64,000 nt of DNA from Saprospiraceae bacterium (GTDB lineage Bacteria > Bacteroidota > Bacteroidia > Chitinophagales > Saprospiraceae), in assembly GCA_028285545.1 (NCBI GenBank), contig JANQPA010000077.1, positions 62,001-126,000 on the forward strand, in the 5' to 3' direction. How positions within the stretch are numbered: the first letter of the stretch is position 1; every line of letters starts with the position of its first letter. Made by a program: the position numbers and the translations under genes. Below the pieces are notes generated by a model. The model was not told the origin of the DNA. It saw only the letters and a list, made by a program, of their open reading frames with translations, and did no database searches. Positions 17,347 through 26,090 of this stretch are shown in pieces.

Positions 17347-17673
17347 TTACTCAAGAGCAATTTTGGGTATCGCATCCCAAAGTTGCTGCCGTTGTTCTTT
17401 GGTTTCGTGTAAGGCTTTTTGACCATATTTGGTCACTTTAAAAAAACGCTTCCGTTTGCCACCCCGCATGGCTGTCGATTCCCCGAATTCCGACGACAAA
17501 TAGCCTTTTTTTTCTAATCGACTAAGTACAGTCCTTAAGGAGCCTATGCTAACTTCTCGATTTAATCGGCTTTCCATTTCGTTTAGAATGGCCACTCCGT
17601 ATGCCTCTCCATAAAGAATAGCCACTGTCAGAAGCACTACTTCTTCGAATTCTCCAAGGCGATATTTACTCAT
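17347..17673 (-). CDS. PadR-family transcriptional regulator
   Basis: 108 residues from the ATG at 17673 (MSKYRLGEFEE); an upstream ATG would add ten residues of low conservation. PadR winged-helix signature: GEFEEVVLLTVAIL, YGVAI, SIGSLRTVLSRLEKKGYL and a beta wing with GGKRKRFFKVT, followed by a short dimerisation helix. Ligand unknown. It precedes the permease-prefix FtsX transporter in one transcription unit and likely controls it. Confidence 0.9.
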   Translation of the reverse strand: MSKYRLGEFEEVVLLTVAILYGEAYGVAILNEMESRLNREVSIGSLRTVLSRLEKKGYLSSEFGESTAMRGGKRKRFFKVTKYGQKALHETKEQRQQLWDAIPKIALE

Positions 17674-17892
17674 TATTTTTATTTTAGACTTAAATGTAGT
17701 CATTTTAAATGATAAAAGCTACAAATAAGATTAATTAATCAAAATAATTTCCTCCTCCTCAGATTAGATTTACGCTAAGTTTTCCTGAAAAAAATAAAAT
17801 TCTCTCGCTATTATTGTGGCAGATCTGATATCTGATTCCGGAACTACCGCGTAATGTATTGTTCAGAGTGCAAGTGAATTATTAGGAGGGAA

Positions 17893-17914
17893 ATTCCTAA
17901 AAAGGTTTAGGAAT
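17893..17914. repeat. Small perfect hairpin
   Basis: ATTCCTAAA (17893-17901) and TTTAGGAAT (17906-17914) around AAGG. It lies upstream of the PadR gene and next to the larger hairpin element. Confidence 0.5.
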
Positions 17915-18160
17915 CTTAATAGGAGGAGCTTTATTAGCAATGTCCCTTGTTCCTTGTTTTAGGCTAGATTTTTTGAAGGTTTAGCTGTTTATTGATGCTT
18001 CTTTGTCACGCAGATATCGCTAATTTTGCAGAATTTTATTTAGTAAAATTAGCGATATCTGCGTGACAAATAGGTTTCAAATTACAGAAACCCCTCAATT
18101 TTCGAAAAACTTGACACGGAACACGGAACTCTGAACATGGAACCATGAGCTCCTCAATTA
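17915..18160. repeat. Long imperfect inverted repeat with a perfect 26-bp core hairpin
   Basis: The core arms 18002-18027 and 18045-18070 are perfect 26-bp complements (each includes GTCACGCAGATATCGC or its complement) around a 17-nt loop. Weaker complementarity extends outward, for example GAGGAGCT near 17923 with AGCTCCTC near 18149, and TTGTTCC-rich with GGAAC-rich stretches, so the whole unit folds as one long hairpin. This looks like a dispersed non-coding repeat or MITE rather than a terminator. It fills most of the 536-bp gap (17674-18209), in which I see no gene. Confidence 0.6.
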
Positions 18161-18209
18161 TTGAAAACGCGATATTACATTCATTTCCAAAAATTAGAGA
18201 AAATTCCTA

Positions 18210-19082
18210 CTATTTTGACCGAATAAACTGCTCCAGCAATCGATTAAATTCAGCTGGTTTTTCCCAAAACATAGCATGACTGGTAATTGGTAGAGCTTTG
18301 GCAGTCGGCACATGCTGACTTAACCATTTTTTCCCCTCCTCAATCCAGGATTCTCGCAAAAGAAAAAGCATGGGAGTATTTCCATCAGCCGATTTTAATA
18401 CCTCTGTATAATCAGATATCATTCCATCGACATATAGACTTAGGGCCGCATAGCTGGGTGTCATCAACATTTCAGAGATCATCCAATTTCTCTCCAGGCT
18501 ATCAATTGGTTCTTTAAGCATCCAGTCTACCGTGCCACCGGCACCAGGTAATCGGTCGCCCAATAAGCCTTCTACACTGCTTCTATAACCATCAAAACTA
18601 CCATAAACCCATTCTTTGGATACATCTCCAATCCACTTTGGAGGTTCATCAATAAAAACCATTCGATCAATTTTTTCCATACCAAATTGCTCCATATAAG
18701 CATATTGGGTTAGGCAACCACTTGACCATCCAACCAGTATTATTTCTGAAACACCTAATGCATCGATAAGTGCTTTTAGATCTATAGCATGCTGAGCATA
18801 AGTATTATTTTTAATCGATTTGCTGGATTTTCCCTGACTTCTAGGGTCATAACTTATGACACGATAGTTTTCTTTAAAATATTCTTGTTGTTTTTGGAAA
18901 AAGCCTGTGGTCATAGTCCAGCCAGGAATAAAGATAATGGTCCTACCTTTTCCTTCATCTTCATAATATAAATTCACATCGCTATTGGGAATGGAAATAT
19001 AAGGATGTTGGGCTTTGCTTGGCTGTGCCAGGAGAATCAAAATCACCAGGCAAGCGAAACTATTCAAAATGGTCTTTAACAT
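18210..19082 (-). CDS. Secreted alpha/beta hydrolase
   Basis: 290 residues with a signal peptide (1-24, ending SKAQ). Alpha/beta-hydrolase fold: an oxyanion region FIPGWTM (about 51-57), YDPRSQGKS, the nucleophile elbow GWSSG (118-122, Ser120), and a C-terminal TSHAMFW with the likely catalytic His269. Substrate unknown. Its start overlaps the end of the racemase-like gene by 23 bp, making it the last gene of a metal-chelate uptake operon, so cleavage of an imported metallophore or its ester or amide bond in the periplasm is a reasonable but untested idea. Confidence 0.85.
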   Translation of the reverse strand: MLKTILNSFACLVILILLAQPSKAQHPYISIPNSDVNLYYEDEGKGRTIIFIPGWTMTTGFFQKQQEYFKENYRVISYDPRSQGKSSKSIKNNTYAQHAIDLKALIDALGVSEIILVGWSSGCLTQYAYMEQFGMEKIDRMVFIDEPPKWIGDVSKEWVYGSFDGYRSSVEGLLGDRLPGAGGTVDWMLKEPIDSLERNWMISEMLMTPSYAALSLYVDGMISDYTEVLKSADGNTPMLFLLRESWIEEGKKWLSQHVPTAKALPITSHAMFWEKPAEFNRLLEQFIRSK

Positions 19083-20283
19083 ATTTTGGTATCGATTCTT
19101 TGTACTGAATTTGAAGATAATTGTGACCCTTTATGGAACGAGCAAAGCCTTCTGGGGTAATTTCTGGATGATCCGGACCAATTAGAGTGGCAATGTCACC
19201 AACTTTTGCTTCTATTTTTTCTCCCAACAAGAGATTGCAGTGGCTGGCATTTACATTAATTACTCGGTAAAGCTTGTTATTTAGCAAAACTTTAGCCCCA
19301 TTTTCTGATCCACTATCATATCCGTCGGCCCAGCCAATGGGAATGGTGGCAATCCATTCGTCTTTTTCAGCCGTATAAAACCTTGAAAACCCAACACTGT
19401 CTCCTTTTCTTAGCTTTTCTACCCGAATGACTCTGGCCTTTAATCTGAAGGTAGGTTGCAAGGTATACATTTTTGTAGCCGGAGAATCAATTATGGGAAA
19501 AGAACCATGCAAAAGTATACCTGGCCTGACAACATCCAAATGTGAGTCTGGAATATCTAATAAAGAATAAGACGGGGCAGCATGCTTTCTAGCTATCTGG
19601 ATACCCTCTTGTTTGAGCCCATTAACGAGTTGATTAAATCTTTTTAATTGCTCCTGGGCAAAATCTCTGGGAGTCGTTAGAGTAGTGAAAGCTCCTTCAA
19701 TATGTATCTTAGACTCTGCCGCAATTTTTTTGGCCCATGGAAGAGCCAAATGATAGGGCATCCCCATACGTCCCAATCCGGTATCTATGTATAATTCTAC
19801 CTTAATTTTAGATCTGACTTTTTTTGTAAGCGCCTGTATTTTTTCGAGCGATTGGTAGGAGTGAACACTCAAGGTAATATCAGCTTTTACTAAATCTTTG
19901 CCTAATTTTTCATCGAAATCAGCCATGAGTAAGATAGACTTTTTCACTCCAGCTTTTCTTATCGCCAGGGCTCTTACTTCTTTAACCAGAGCAATGCCAG
20001 CTATTTTGGGGCTTTCATCCAAGATACGTCCTACCTCAGTATCTCCTAGTCCATAAGCATTGTTTTTTAAGACAGCCAAAACGGGGTTTCCATTAGCCAT
20101 TTTGCTGATAGTTTCGGCATTGTGCAAATAAGCCTTTTTGGATAATTCAATCCAGGGATTTACAGAATTAGTTTTAGGAGAATTTTCTTCGTGTTGTGAA
20201 AATGTAGGTTTGGGCATCATTATACCAGATGCGACTGTGGCGAATGATGTTTTTTGGATAAAACTCCTTCTGGTAAACTTCAT
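19060..20283 (-). CDS. Periplasmic alanine-racemase-family PLP enzyme (Tat signal)
   Basis: 407 residues. The twin-arginine signal TRRSFIQ (4-10) indicates export after folding with PLP. Fold-type III racemase: PLP lysine Lys73 and Tyr77 in VLKNNAYGLG, the conserved VRPGILLHG (252-260), and IPIGWADGY. In alanine racemases the second catalytic base is a Tyr in a VSYG motif; here the aligned motif is VGFS, with Phe299, so classic two-base racemisation may be impaired or the substrate different. A periplasmic location argues against cell-wall D-Ala supply. It lies in the metal-chelate uptake operon, so it may act on amino-acid parts of a metallophore. Confidence 0.8.
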   Translation of the reverse strand: MKFTRRSFIQKTSFATVASGIMMPKPTFSQHEENSPKTNSVNPWIELSKKAYLHNAETISKMANGNPVLAVLKNNAYGLGDTEVGRILDESPKIAGIALVKEVRALAIRKAGVKKSILLMADFDEKLGKDLVKADITLSVHSYQSLEKIQALTKKVRSKIKVELYIDTGLGRMGMPYHLALPWAKKIAAESKIHIEGAFTTLTTPRDFAQEQLKRFNQLVNGLKQEGIQIARKHAAPSYSLLDIPDSHLDVVRPGILLHGSFPIIDSPATKMYTLQPTFRLKARVIRVEKLRKGDSVGFSRFYTAEKDEWIATIPIGWADGYDSGSENGAKVLLNNKLYRVINVNASHCNLLLGEKIEAKVGDIATLIGPDHPEITPEGFARSIKGHNYLQIQYKESIPKYVKDHFE

Positions 20284-20310
20284 ATACTAAACAATAACTT
20301 TAAACAACTT

Positions 20311-21324
20311 CTACACTAAATCTTCGATCTTATGCCGAATTCCTGTCATTAATTGGTAAATGGATTCATATTCCTGCGATTGATTCTTATCGTAGGCCAT
20401 CCATTTTAATTGATCATTCTCTGCTAGCACTTCAATTTTAAGAGGTGCACTTGCTTGGATAGCAAAGCCTTCCCGCTCTAAAGCCCTTCTGGTCCAGGCA
20501 GCTTCTTCACCTTCACCAATTAATTGAACCGGCTGTTCAGAGGATTTTTGCATTTGGAAGGAACCACTAAATCGGTTAAAAGAAACTCCTTCGCTTGTGA
20601 AAGCTTTTTCAAAAGTTCCGTTTAAAACCAGATCTTCAGGGGCCCCTACATGTAATTGACCTCCTTTAGGTAGTAGCCAAATTCGATCAGCACTGCGAAG
20701 GGCTAAATCCATATCGTGGGTAGACAATAAGATAGCTTTCTCGGTTTCATGTGCCAGTTTTCTTAATAATTGCATAATTTCTACCCTTCTGGGCAGGTCC
20801 AGAAAGGCCGTTACTTCATCCAAAATCATAATTTCAGGCTCTTGGGCTAAAGCTCTGGCCACCATAATTTTTTGGCGCTCACCATCACTTAATTCACCGA
20901 GGGTCCGGCCTGCCAATTCATTAGCCCCCGTCATGTCAATTGACCATTGAATGATTTCATGGTCTTTACTTGTCAATTTCCCAGCCCAGTTAGTGTGGGG
21001 ATAACGTCCCAAGGCCACTACCTCGTAAGCAGTAAGCATGCCAGCATGTACTCTTTCCGTAAGCACAAGGCTTAGCTTTTTGGATAATTGCCTGGCGGTT
21101 AAACTGTGTATTAACTGGTCTTCTAGAAATACTTGTCCTGCTAAAGGTTGCTGGGAACCAGAAATAGTACGCATAAGGGTAGACTTACCGGCACCATTTG
21201 GCCCAAGTAGGCAAACCAATTCTCCGCTATGCAAATCTACATTGATATCTTGAGCGACAATTTTTTTATCACGGCCCTGGGGGTAGCCAATCATTAAATT
21301 TTCTATTTGAAGCACTTTCTTCAT
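20311..21324 (-). CDS. Fe3+-siderophore/cobalamin-type ABC ATPase (FecE/HmuV-like)
   Basis: 337 residues. Walker A GPNGAGKST, Q-loop, signature LSDGERQK, Walker B IMILDEV, and switch His in LLSTHDMD. About 80 residues longer than typical FecE/BtuD proteins, with an alpha/beta C-terminal extension (about 250-337) of unknown role. It powers the FecCD-like permease encoded three genes upstream in the same operon; a MacB-like gene lies between them. Confidence 0.93.
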   Translation of the reverse strand: MKKVLQIENLMIGYPQGRDKKIVAQDINVDLHSGELVCLLGPNGAGKSTLMRTISGSQQPLAGQVFLEDQLIHSLTARQLSKKLSLVLTERVHAGMLTAYEVVALGRYPHTNWAGKLTSKDHEIIQWSIDMTGANELAGRTLGELSDGERQKIMVARALAQEPEIMILDEVTAFLDLPRRVEIMQLLRKLAHETEKAILLSTHDMDLALRSADRIWLLPKGGQLHVGAPEDLVLNGTFEKAFTSEGVSFNRFSGSFQMQKSSEQPVQLIGEGEEAAWTRRALEREGFAIQASAPLKIEVLAENDQLKWMAYDKNQSQEYESIYQLMTGIRHKIEDLV

Positions 21325-21327
21325 CTC

Positions 21328-23748
21328 TTATTCATTTTTTAAAGCAGAAACAGGATTAACATTGGTGGCCCTCCAGGCTGGCAACAGAGTCGCTATAACA
21401 CAAACAAACAATAGGATTATTACAGTCAAGACATATACTGGCAAATGAAACAAATTTACTTCGTACAAGAATTTACTGATGGGCTGAAGAACGACAAAAG
21501 CCAAAACAACCGCAATGACCAAGCTAATTCCGGCAATTTTTAGTACATCACCAATTACTAATTTGAGGATGTCTCCACTCATAGCTCCCAATACCCTTCG
21601 AACTGCCAGCTCTTTAACCCGTTGATTCAGGATAAAAGTCATTACACTAAAAAGACCAATGGCGGCCATCAAGCCTCCAATAATGGCAATACCCAAAAAT
21701 AATATACTCGATATCCTTGATTGCCAGCTTTGGTTGGCAATGTGATCCTCCATCAGGAGATACTCGAAAGTAGGTTGATGGGCATCTATTGAAAAAATGG
21801 TTTGCCTAATGCGTTCAGCCAAAGTCAATGGTGGCACATTTGCTTTTACAACAAAGTAGGCATCTATTTCTTTATTCATCAAAATGGAAACATACACGCT
21901 GGGGATATTAGTTTCTGTAATATTTTGGTGTTTAACATTACCGACAACACCTCCGATGGTTAAATAAGGCTCTTCAGAATCCAAGGTTGACAGTTTAATT
22001 TGCTTCCCGATGGGATTTCCTCCTATTTGTTGAGCTAATGTTTCATCAATCAACACCCGGTATCGATCTTCGGTAGGGTTAATGTCACTAAAGCCCTGAC
22101 CTTCTTTAATAGGAATATCCATTACCTCGAAATAGTTGGGCGTTACTCTTTGGATACTGATATAGGGGTTTTCGGATTGGGCTAAAGGAGATTGCCCTTG
22201 CAATGAAAATACCGATTGCGCCTGGGTAGAGGTTTTGACAATTTCTGTTAGAGGCAATACACTATTGACAGCAACACTTTCCACACCGGGGATGGCAGCT
22301 ATTTGTTTTGTACTTGTTTCGTAGAAGGATCGTACTTTTTCTGGATCAGAATAATTATACCAGGATAGGGCAATCCGAAAAGTCAATCGATTATCGGTTT
22401 CGAATCCCATATCGGCTTGCTGCATATTATAAAAACTAGTAGCCAGTAAGCCACCACCAATAAGCAGTAAAGCACTAATGGCAATCTCGGCCATAACTAA
22501 GCCCTTTCTCAATTTATTTTGTCGTCGGCTCCCAGTGGTATTGGTGCCATCTTTGAGCACTTCTGCATATTTAGTGCTGGATAAATGGGATAGAGCAGGA
22601 ATAAAACCAGTAAGTATTCCCACTACAAGAGAAAGAATAATGGTAAATATCAATACGGAATAACTAATATCTACACTAACCCAGTGTGGCAAATGATCCG
22701 CGACTAATGAATAAGAGAGATCATTCATCATAAAAGATAATGATAGCCCTAGTATGCCACCAACTAATGCCAGCATTGAAGATTCAAGAATATATTGCTG
22801 AATAATGGATCGACGACTGGCACCTAAAACTTTTCGCAGGGCAGTTTCCTTTCCTCTTCGCATGGCATGGCTTAAAATAAGATTAGAAACATTGACACTG
22901 GCAATAATGAGCAAAAAGATGGCAGCAGCTCCCAGCAAAAGGAGATAGTTTTTAATACCTCCGATATACATATCTTTGAGGGGTTTGGCAATAAAAGTGA
23001 CACCTTCATTGGTATCTAAATGGCGTTCCTCCATACGCTCACCAAAGGCTTTTAATTCAGCTCTGAGGTCATCAATGTTAGAGCCTGGTTTCAGGCGAGC
23101 CACTCCAATACTATTACGGAAGGTTCTATTGTCAACTACAAAATCAGCATAAACCATAGCCCGAAAAGCTTCATGCCGATCAGGGAAACTAAAACCTTCT
23201 GGTAGTACACCATAGGCTTTATAACTAGGAACTCCATCTAAAGTGATGTTCTTATTGATTGCTTCCGGATCTGCCTTAAAACGTCTTTGCCAAAATTCGT
23301 TGGTGAGCATCAAGGTTAGCGTACCTTTTCGATCAAAGGTTTCGGGCCAATAATCTCCAATATCCGCTTCTACTCCTAAAACCCTGAATAAATTACGAGA
23401 AGCAAAAGTAGCCGTAACTTCTTCTGGTTCCTGGTCATCTCCACTTAAGTTATACCTGCCCCCGCCCCGATATACGGCGATGTCTTCAATTCGAGTCAAT
23501 TCTTGCTCCATATCCAAAAACTCTGGATAAGCCAACAAACCTTCCTGATCTCCTTTTAAAGAATAAATCTGAACCAATTCATCAGGTTCTTCGAAGGGCA
23601 ATTGACTTAGTAGAAGAGCATCAATAAAACTAAAAACTACGGTATTGGTACCAATAGCAATAGCAATGGTAAAAACGATGATCCCTGAAAACAAAGGTTT
23701 TTTCAGTAAACTCCTCAGGGATAATTTGAAATTGTATAAAAAGTCCAT
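21328..23748 (-). CDS. MacB/FtsX-type ABC permease inside chelate-uptake operon
   Basis: 806 residues. TM1 (about 20-42), a MacB periplasmic core (45-240), TMs about 270-295, 325-350 and 360-385, a second TM near 415, another periplasmic domain, and three C-terminal TMs with the ending WRATNVNPVSALKNE. This family usually exports substrates or moves envelope components rather than importing. Placed with 3-13 bp gaps between the FecCD-like permease and the ATPase genes, so it belongs to the operon. It lacks its own ATPase gene nearby; it may borrow a MacB-like ATPase from elsewhere. Confidence 0.85.
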   Translation of the reverse strand: MDFLYNFKLSLRSLLKKPLFSGIIVFTIAIAIGTNTVVFSFIDALLLSQLPFEEPDELVQIYSLKGDQEGLLAYPEFLDMEQELTRIEDIAVYRGGGRYNLSGDDQEPEEVTATFASRNLFRVLGVEADIGDYWPETFDRKGTLTLMLTNEFWQRRFKADPEAINKNITLDGVPSYKAYGVLPEGFSFPDRHEAFRAMVYADFVVDNRTFRNSIGVARLKPGSNIDDLRAELKAFGERMEERHLDTNEGVTFIAKPLKDMYIGGIKNYLLLLGAAAIFLLIIASVNVSNLILSHAMRRGKETALRKVLGASRRSIIQQYILESSMLALVGGILGLSLSFMMNDLSYSLVADHLPHWVSVDISYSVLIFTIILSLVVGILTGFIPALSHLSSTKYAEVLKDGTNTTGSRRQNKLRKGLVMAEIAISALLLIGGGLLATSFYNMQQADMGFETDNRLTFRIALSWYNYSDPEKVRSFYETSTKQIAAIPGVESVAVNSVLPLTEIVKTSTQAQSVFSLQGQSPLAQSENPYISIQRVTPNYFEVMDIPIKEGQGFSDINPTEDRYRVLIDETLAQQIGGNPIGKQIKLSTLDSEEPYLTIGGVVGNVKHQNITETNIPSVYVSILMNKEIDAYFVVKANVPPLTLAERIRQTIFSIDAHQPTFEYLLMEDHIANQSWQSRISSILFLGIAIIGGLMAAIGLFSVMTFILNQRVKELAVRRVLGAMSGDILKLVIGDVLKIAGISLVIAVVLAFVVLQPISKFLYEVNLFHLPVYVLTVIILLFVCVIATLLPAWRATNVNPVSALKNE

Positions 23749-23761
23749 CTTTTAACTCGTT

Positions 23762-24853
23762 TTAATATTCAAAACCATGCATTCTCTTATTACGCAAAAT
23801 CACCCACATTACCACAGGTGCTCCTATCAGAGCATTGACGGCATTGAGATGTAAAAAATGACGCTCCCAGGGCAGGTGGACAAAAAGGTCCGCTGCCAAA
23901 GCGATGACTCCTCCCAAAAGCATAACCGCAGGAATAAGTATTTTATGATCAGAAGTATTAAAAAGCCCTCTGGCCAAATGGGGTACAATTAATCCCAAAA
24001 AAAGAATAGGACCACAGTATGCCGTTACAGGAGCTGCTAGTAAAACCGCACTGGTCAGCGTAATCGTACGGGTACGTCGAATAGAAATTCCCAGGCTTCT
24101 GGCATAATTTTCTCCAAGTAAAAATGCATTCAGCGGCTTGGCCATCAACCAACCACTAATCAAGCCAATAATAGCCAATGGCAATAAGATGGGAAAATGT
24201 TCCCAGTAAACTCCCGAAAAACTACCATCATTCCATCCCGCAAAAATTTTGGTTTGTGATTGATTGGTAAAGTGTAAAATAACACTGATCAAGCCCTGAG
24301 CAAGATAGCCTAACATCAAGCCGAAAATCAATAAGGTAATGGTACTAACTTTACGAGCAATAGCAACGATCAGCAATAGGACCATAACACAACCAAGCAT
24401 TGCACCACCAACGATGCTTAAATTACTGAAGAAAGCAAAGTTTTCAAGAAAACCTGATCCAACAATGGCTGCTGTTGTAACGACCAAGGCTACCCCCAAC
24501 TGAGCACCGGCCGTTAATCCTAATGCCCAGGGACCAGCTAATGGATTCCGAAAGAGTGTTTGAAGTTGTAAACCAGCTGTACCCAAAGCGGCTCCACCGA
24601 TAGCTGCAGCAATGGTTCTAGGTAATCGCAACTCCATAATAATCTTTGCCCAGGTATCATTGGCACTTTCTAAGCCAAATAAAGCGGCCACTACTCCAGA
24701 AATAGGAATATGTACTGAACCAATACCTAATTCCAGTAAAAAGAAAAGAATAACGCCAACAGCCAGAACAGGGAAAAGAAAGAGTCTTCCCCGACTAGAT
24801 AAATGTATTTTGGACTTGGCAACTTGTCCTTTAGTAGCAATGGACTTGTTCAT
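23762..24853 (-). CDS. FecCD-family metal-chelate ABC permease
   Basis: 363 residues with about ten membrane helices. Family motifs: ELRLPRTIAAAIGGAALGTAG, LFRNPLAGPWALGLTAGA, and GPILFLGLIVPHLAR near the C-terminus (the ATPase-coupling loop). It imports a metallophore-metal or cobalamin-like substrate across the inner membrane with the ATPase and binding proteins of the operon. It begins 10 bp after the binding-protein gene. Confidence 0.94.
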   Translation of the reverse strand: MNKSIATKGQVAKSKIHLSSRGRLFLFPVLAVGVILFFLLELGIGSVHIPISGVVAALFGLESANDTWAKIIMELRLPRTIAAAIGGAALGTAGLQLQTLFRNPLAGPWALGLTAGAQLGVALVVTTAAIVGSGFLENFAFFSNLSIVGGAMLGCVMVLLLIVAIARKVSTITLLIFGLMLGYLAQGLISVILHFTNQSQTKIFAGWNDGSFSGVYWEHFPILLPLAIIGLISGWLMAKPLNAFLLGENYARSLGISIRRTRTITLTSAVLLAAPVTAYCGPILFLGLIVPHLARGLFNTSDHKILIPAVMLLGGVIALAADLFVHLPWERHFLHLNAVNALIGAPVVMWVILRNKRMHGFEY

Positions 24854-24863
24854 ATTACTTTTT

Positions 24864-26090
24864 TTATTGGTTCAAAGGTGTTTCCTTATCAAAGACATCC
24901 ATAAAAACGGGTTGGTATTCGGGAAGTAGTTCTGGATGGACAAGTTTTATTAAATCTGCCAATACCGTATCTGGGCGAACAATGGCCGTAGCATACCAAT
25001 CCGAAGAATTGGAAATAGGATCTTCACGTTTCCTATTATGATATAGCTGTCCAGAGTTCCAGGAGTCAAAAGAGGCCATGATGGTTTCATTCGGTAGTTC
25101 AGTGCTGTGTATATCACCGATTACCCAATGCGAGGCTTCTTTTCCTAAGAGTAGAAGTTGTTCGGTACTTAAACTTTGCACTCCATTTGCATTGGGCTCT
25201 ACATTGTCGATCAATACGTTTTTCAAATTAGCGTCACGCATATATTGGGCAGGAAAACTAGTAAGTTGAAACAACCATCGACTTTTACTGGTATAATATC
25301 CCCACATCGCAGGTTCCTGGGGTGCCTTAGCAGCCAATGTTTTTAACTCCTCAATCCGATCGGAAATATCCTGGAAAACGCGATTGGCTTTTTCCTCCGC
25401 ATTAAAAAATAAGGAATAAAATTTAATCCATTCGGCCCTACCCAGATAATCTTGTTCTGCCCAATCAAAAACAGTAGCAGTTGGTATATCCAGCTGTCTG
25501 CATTTATCCAGGCTTTCAGTATGGGCCATGCTGGCGAGGGTCATCAGGAAAAGTTCTGGTTTTCTTTCCAGCAGTACTTCAAGATTGGGTGGACTATGCC
25601 AACTATATCCAATCTGCCCAAGCTCGCCGGAAAGGACTTTTGTTCTCATTTCAACATTATAGGAATAAAGTCCTCCTACAGCAATAATCCGATCTACCAG
25701 TCCCAATTCTCGAAGGAAGCTTTCAGAATGCTGTATATTAACTGCTACCTTGTCTGCTGGAATAGAAATAATTGTTGCATCGCTTAATTCTCCTTCCAAA
25801 GCAGGAGCTTGAGTTCCTTTTTGCACCAGGACAAGAATATCTTTTCTATCTTCCCCAATTTCGTCTTTCCCATTTGGATAAAAAGTAGCATCCGTTTTTA
25901 CGACTTTGTAATTCCCGTGGTAGCTAACTGAAAAGTGCCGGGCATATTTTATGTCCACTTTGTCAGGAAAATAATCTTCAGACGATTGAGTGTCTGAACC
26001 CAATTCTGAGTGTAAATCCGCCTCCTTTTCTAATGTTCTTCCACAAGCCGAGAGCAGACAAATACAGAAAATCAACAGGTTGGTTCTCAT
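24864..26090 (-). CDS. Metal-chelate ABC substrate-binding lipoprotein (paralogue 1)
   Basis: 408 residues; lipoprotein signal with lipobox LLSAC. Peripla_BP_2-type (class III) fold: IISIPADKVAV, IIAVGGLYSY, LEVLLERKPELFLM, and YTSKSRWLFQL in the second lobe. Longer than typical FhuD-like proteins, with an N-terminal extension containing KYARHFSVSYHGNYKVVKT that recurs in the two paralogues. It overlaps the second binding-protein gene by 4 bp. Three different binding proteins with one permease suggest several chelate forms or relay steps. Confidence 0.92.
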   Translation of the reverse strand: MRTNLLIFCICLLSACGRTLEKEADLHSELGSDTQSSEDYFPDKVDIKYARHFSVSYHGNYKVVKTDATFYPNGKDEIGEDRKDILVLVQKGTQAPALEGELSDATIISIPADKVAVNIQHSESFLRELGLVDRIIAVGGLYSYNVEMRTKVLSGELGQIGYSWHSPPNLEVLLERKPELFLMTLASMAHTESLDKCRQLDIPTATVFDWAEQDYLGRAEWIKFYSLFFNAEEKANRVFQDISDRIEELKTLAAKAPQEPAMWGYYTSKSRWLFQLTSFPAQYMRDANLKNVLIDNVEPNANGVQSLSTEQLLLLGKEASHWVIGDIHSTELPNETIMASFDSWNSGQLYHNRKREDPISNSSDWYATAIVRPDTVLADLIKLVHPELLPEYQPVFMDVFDKETPLNQ

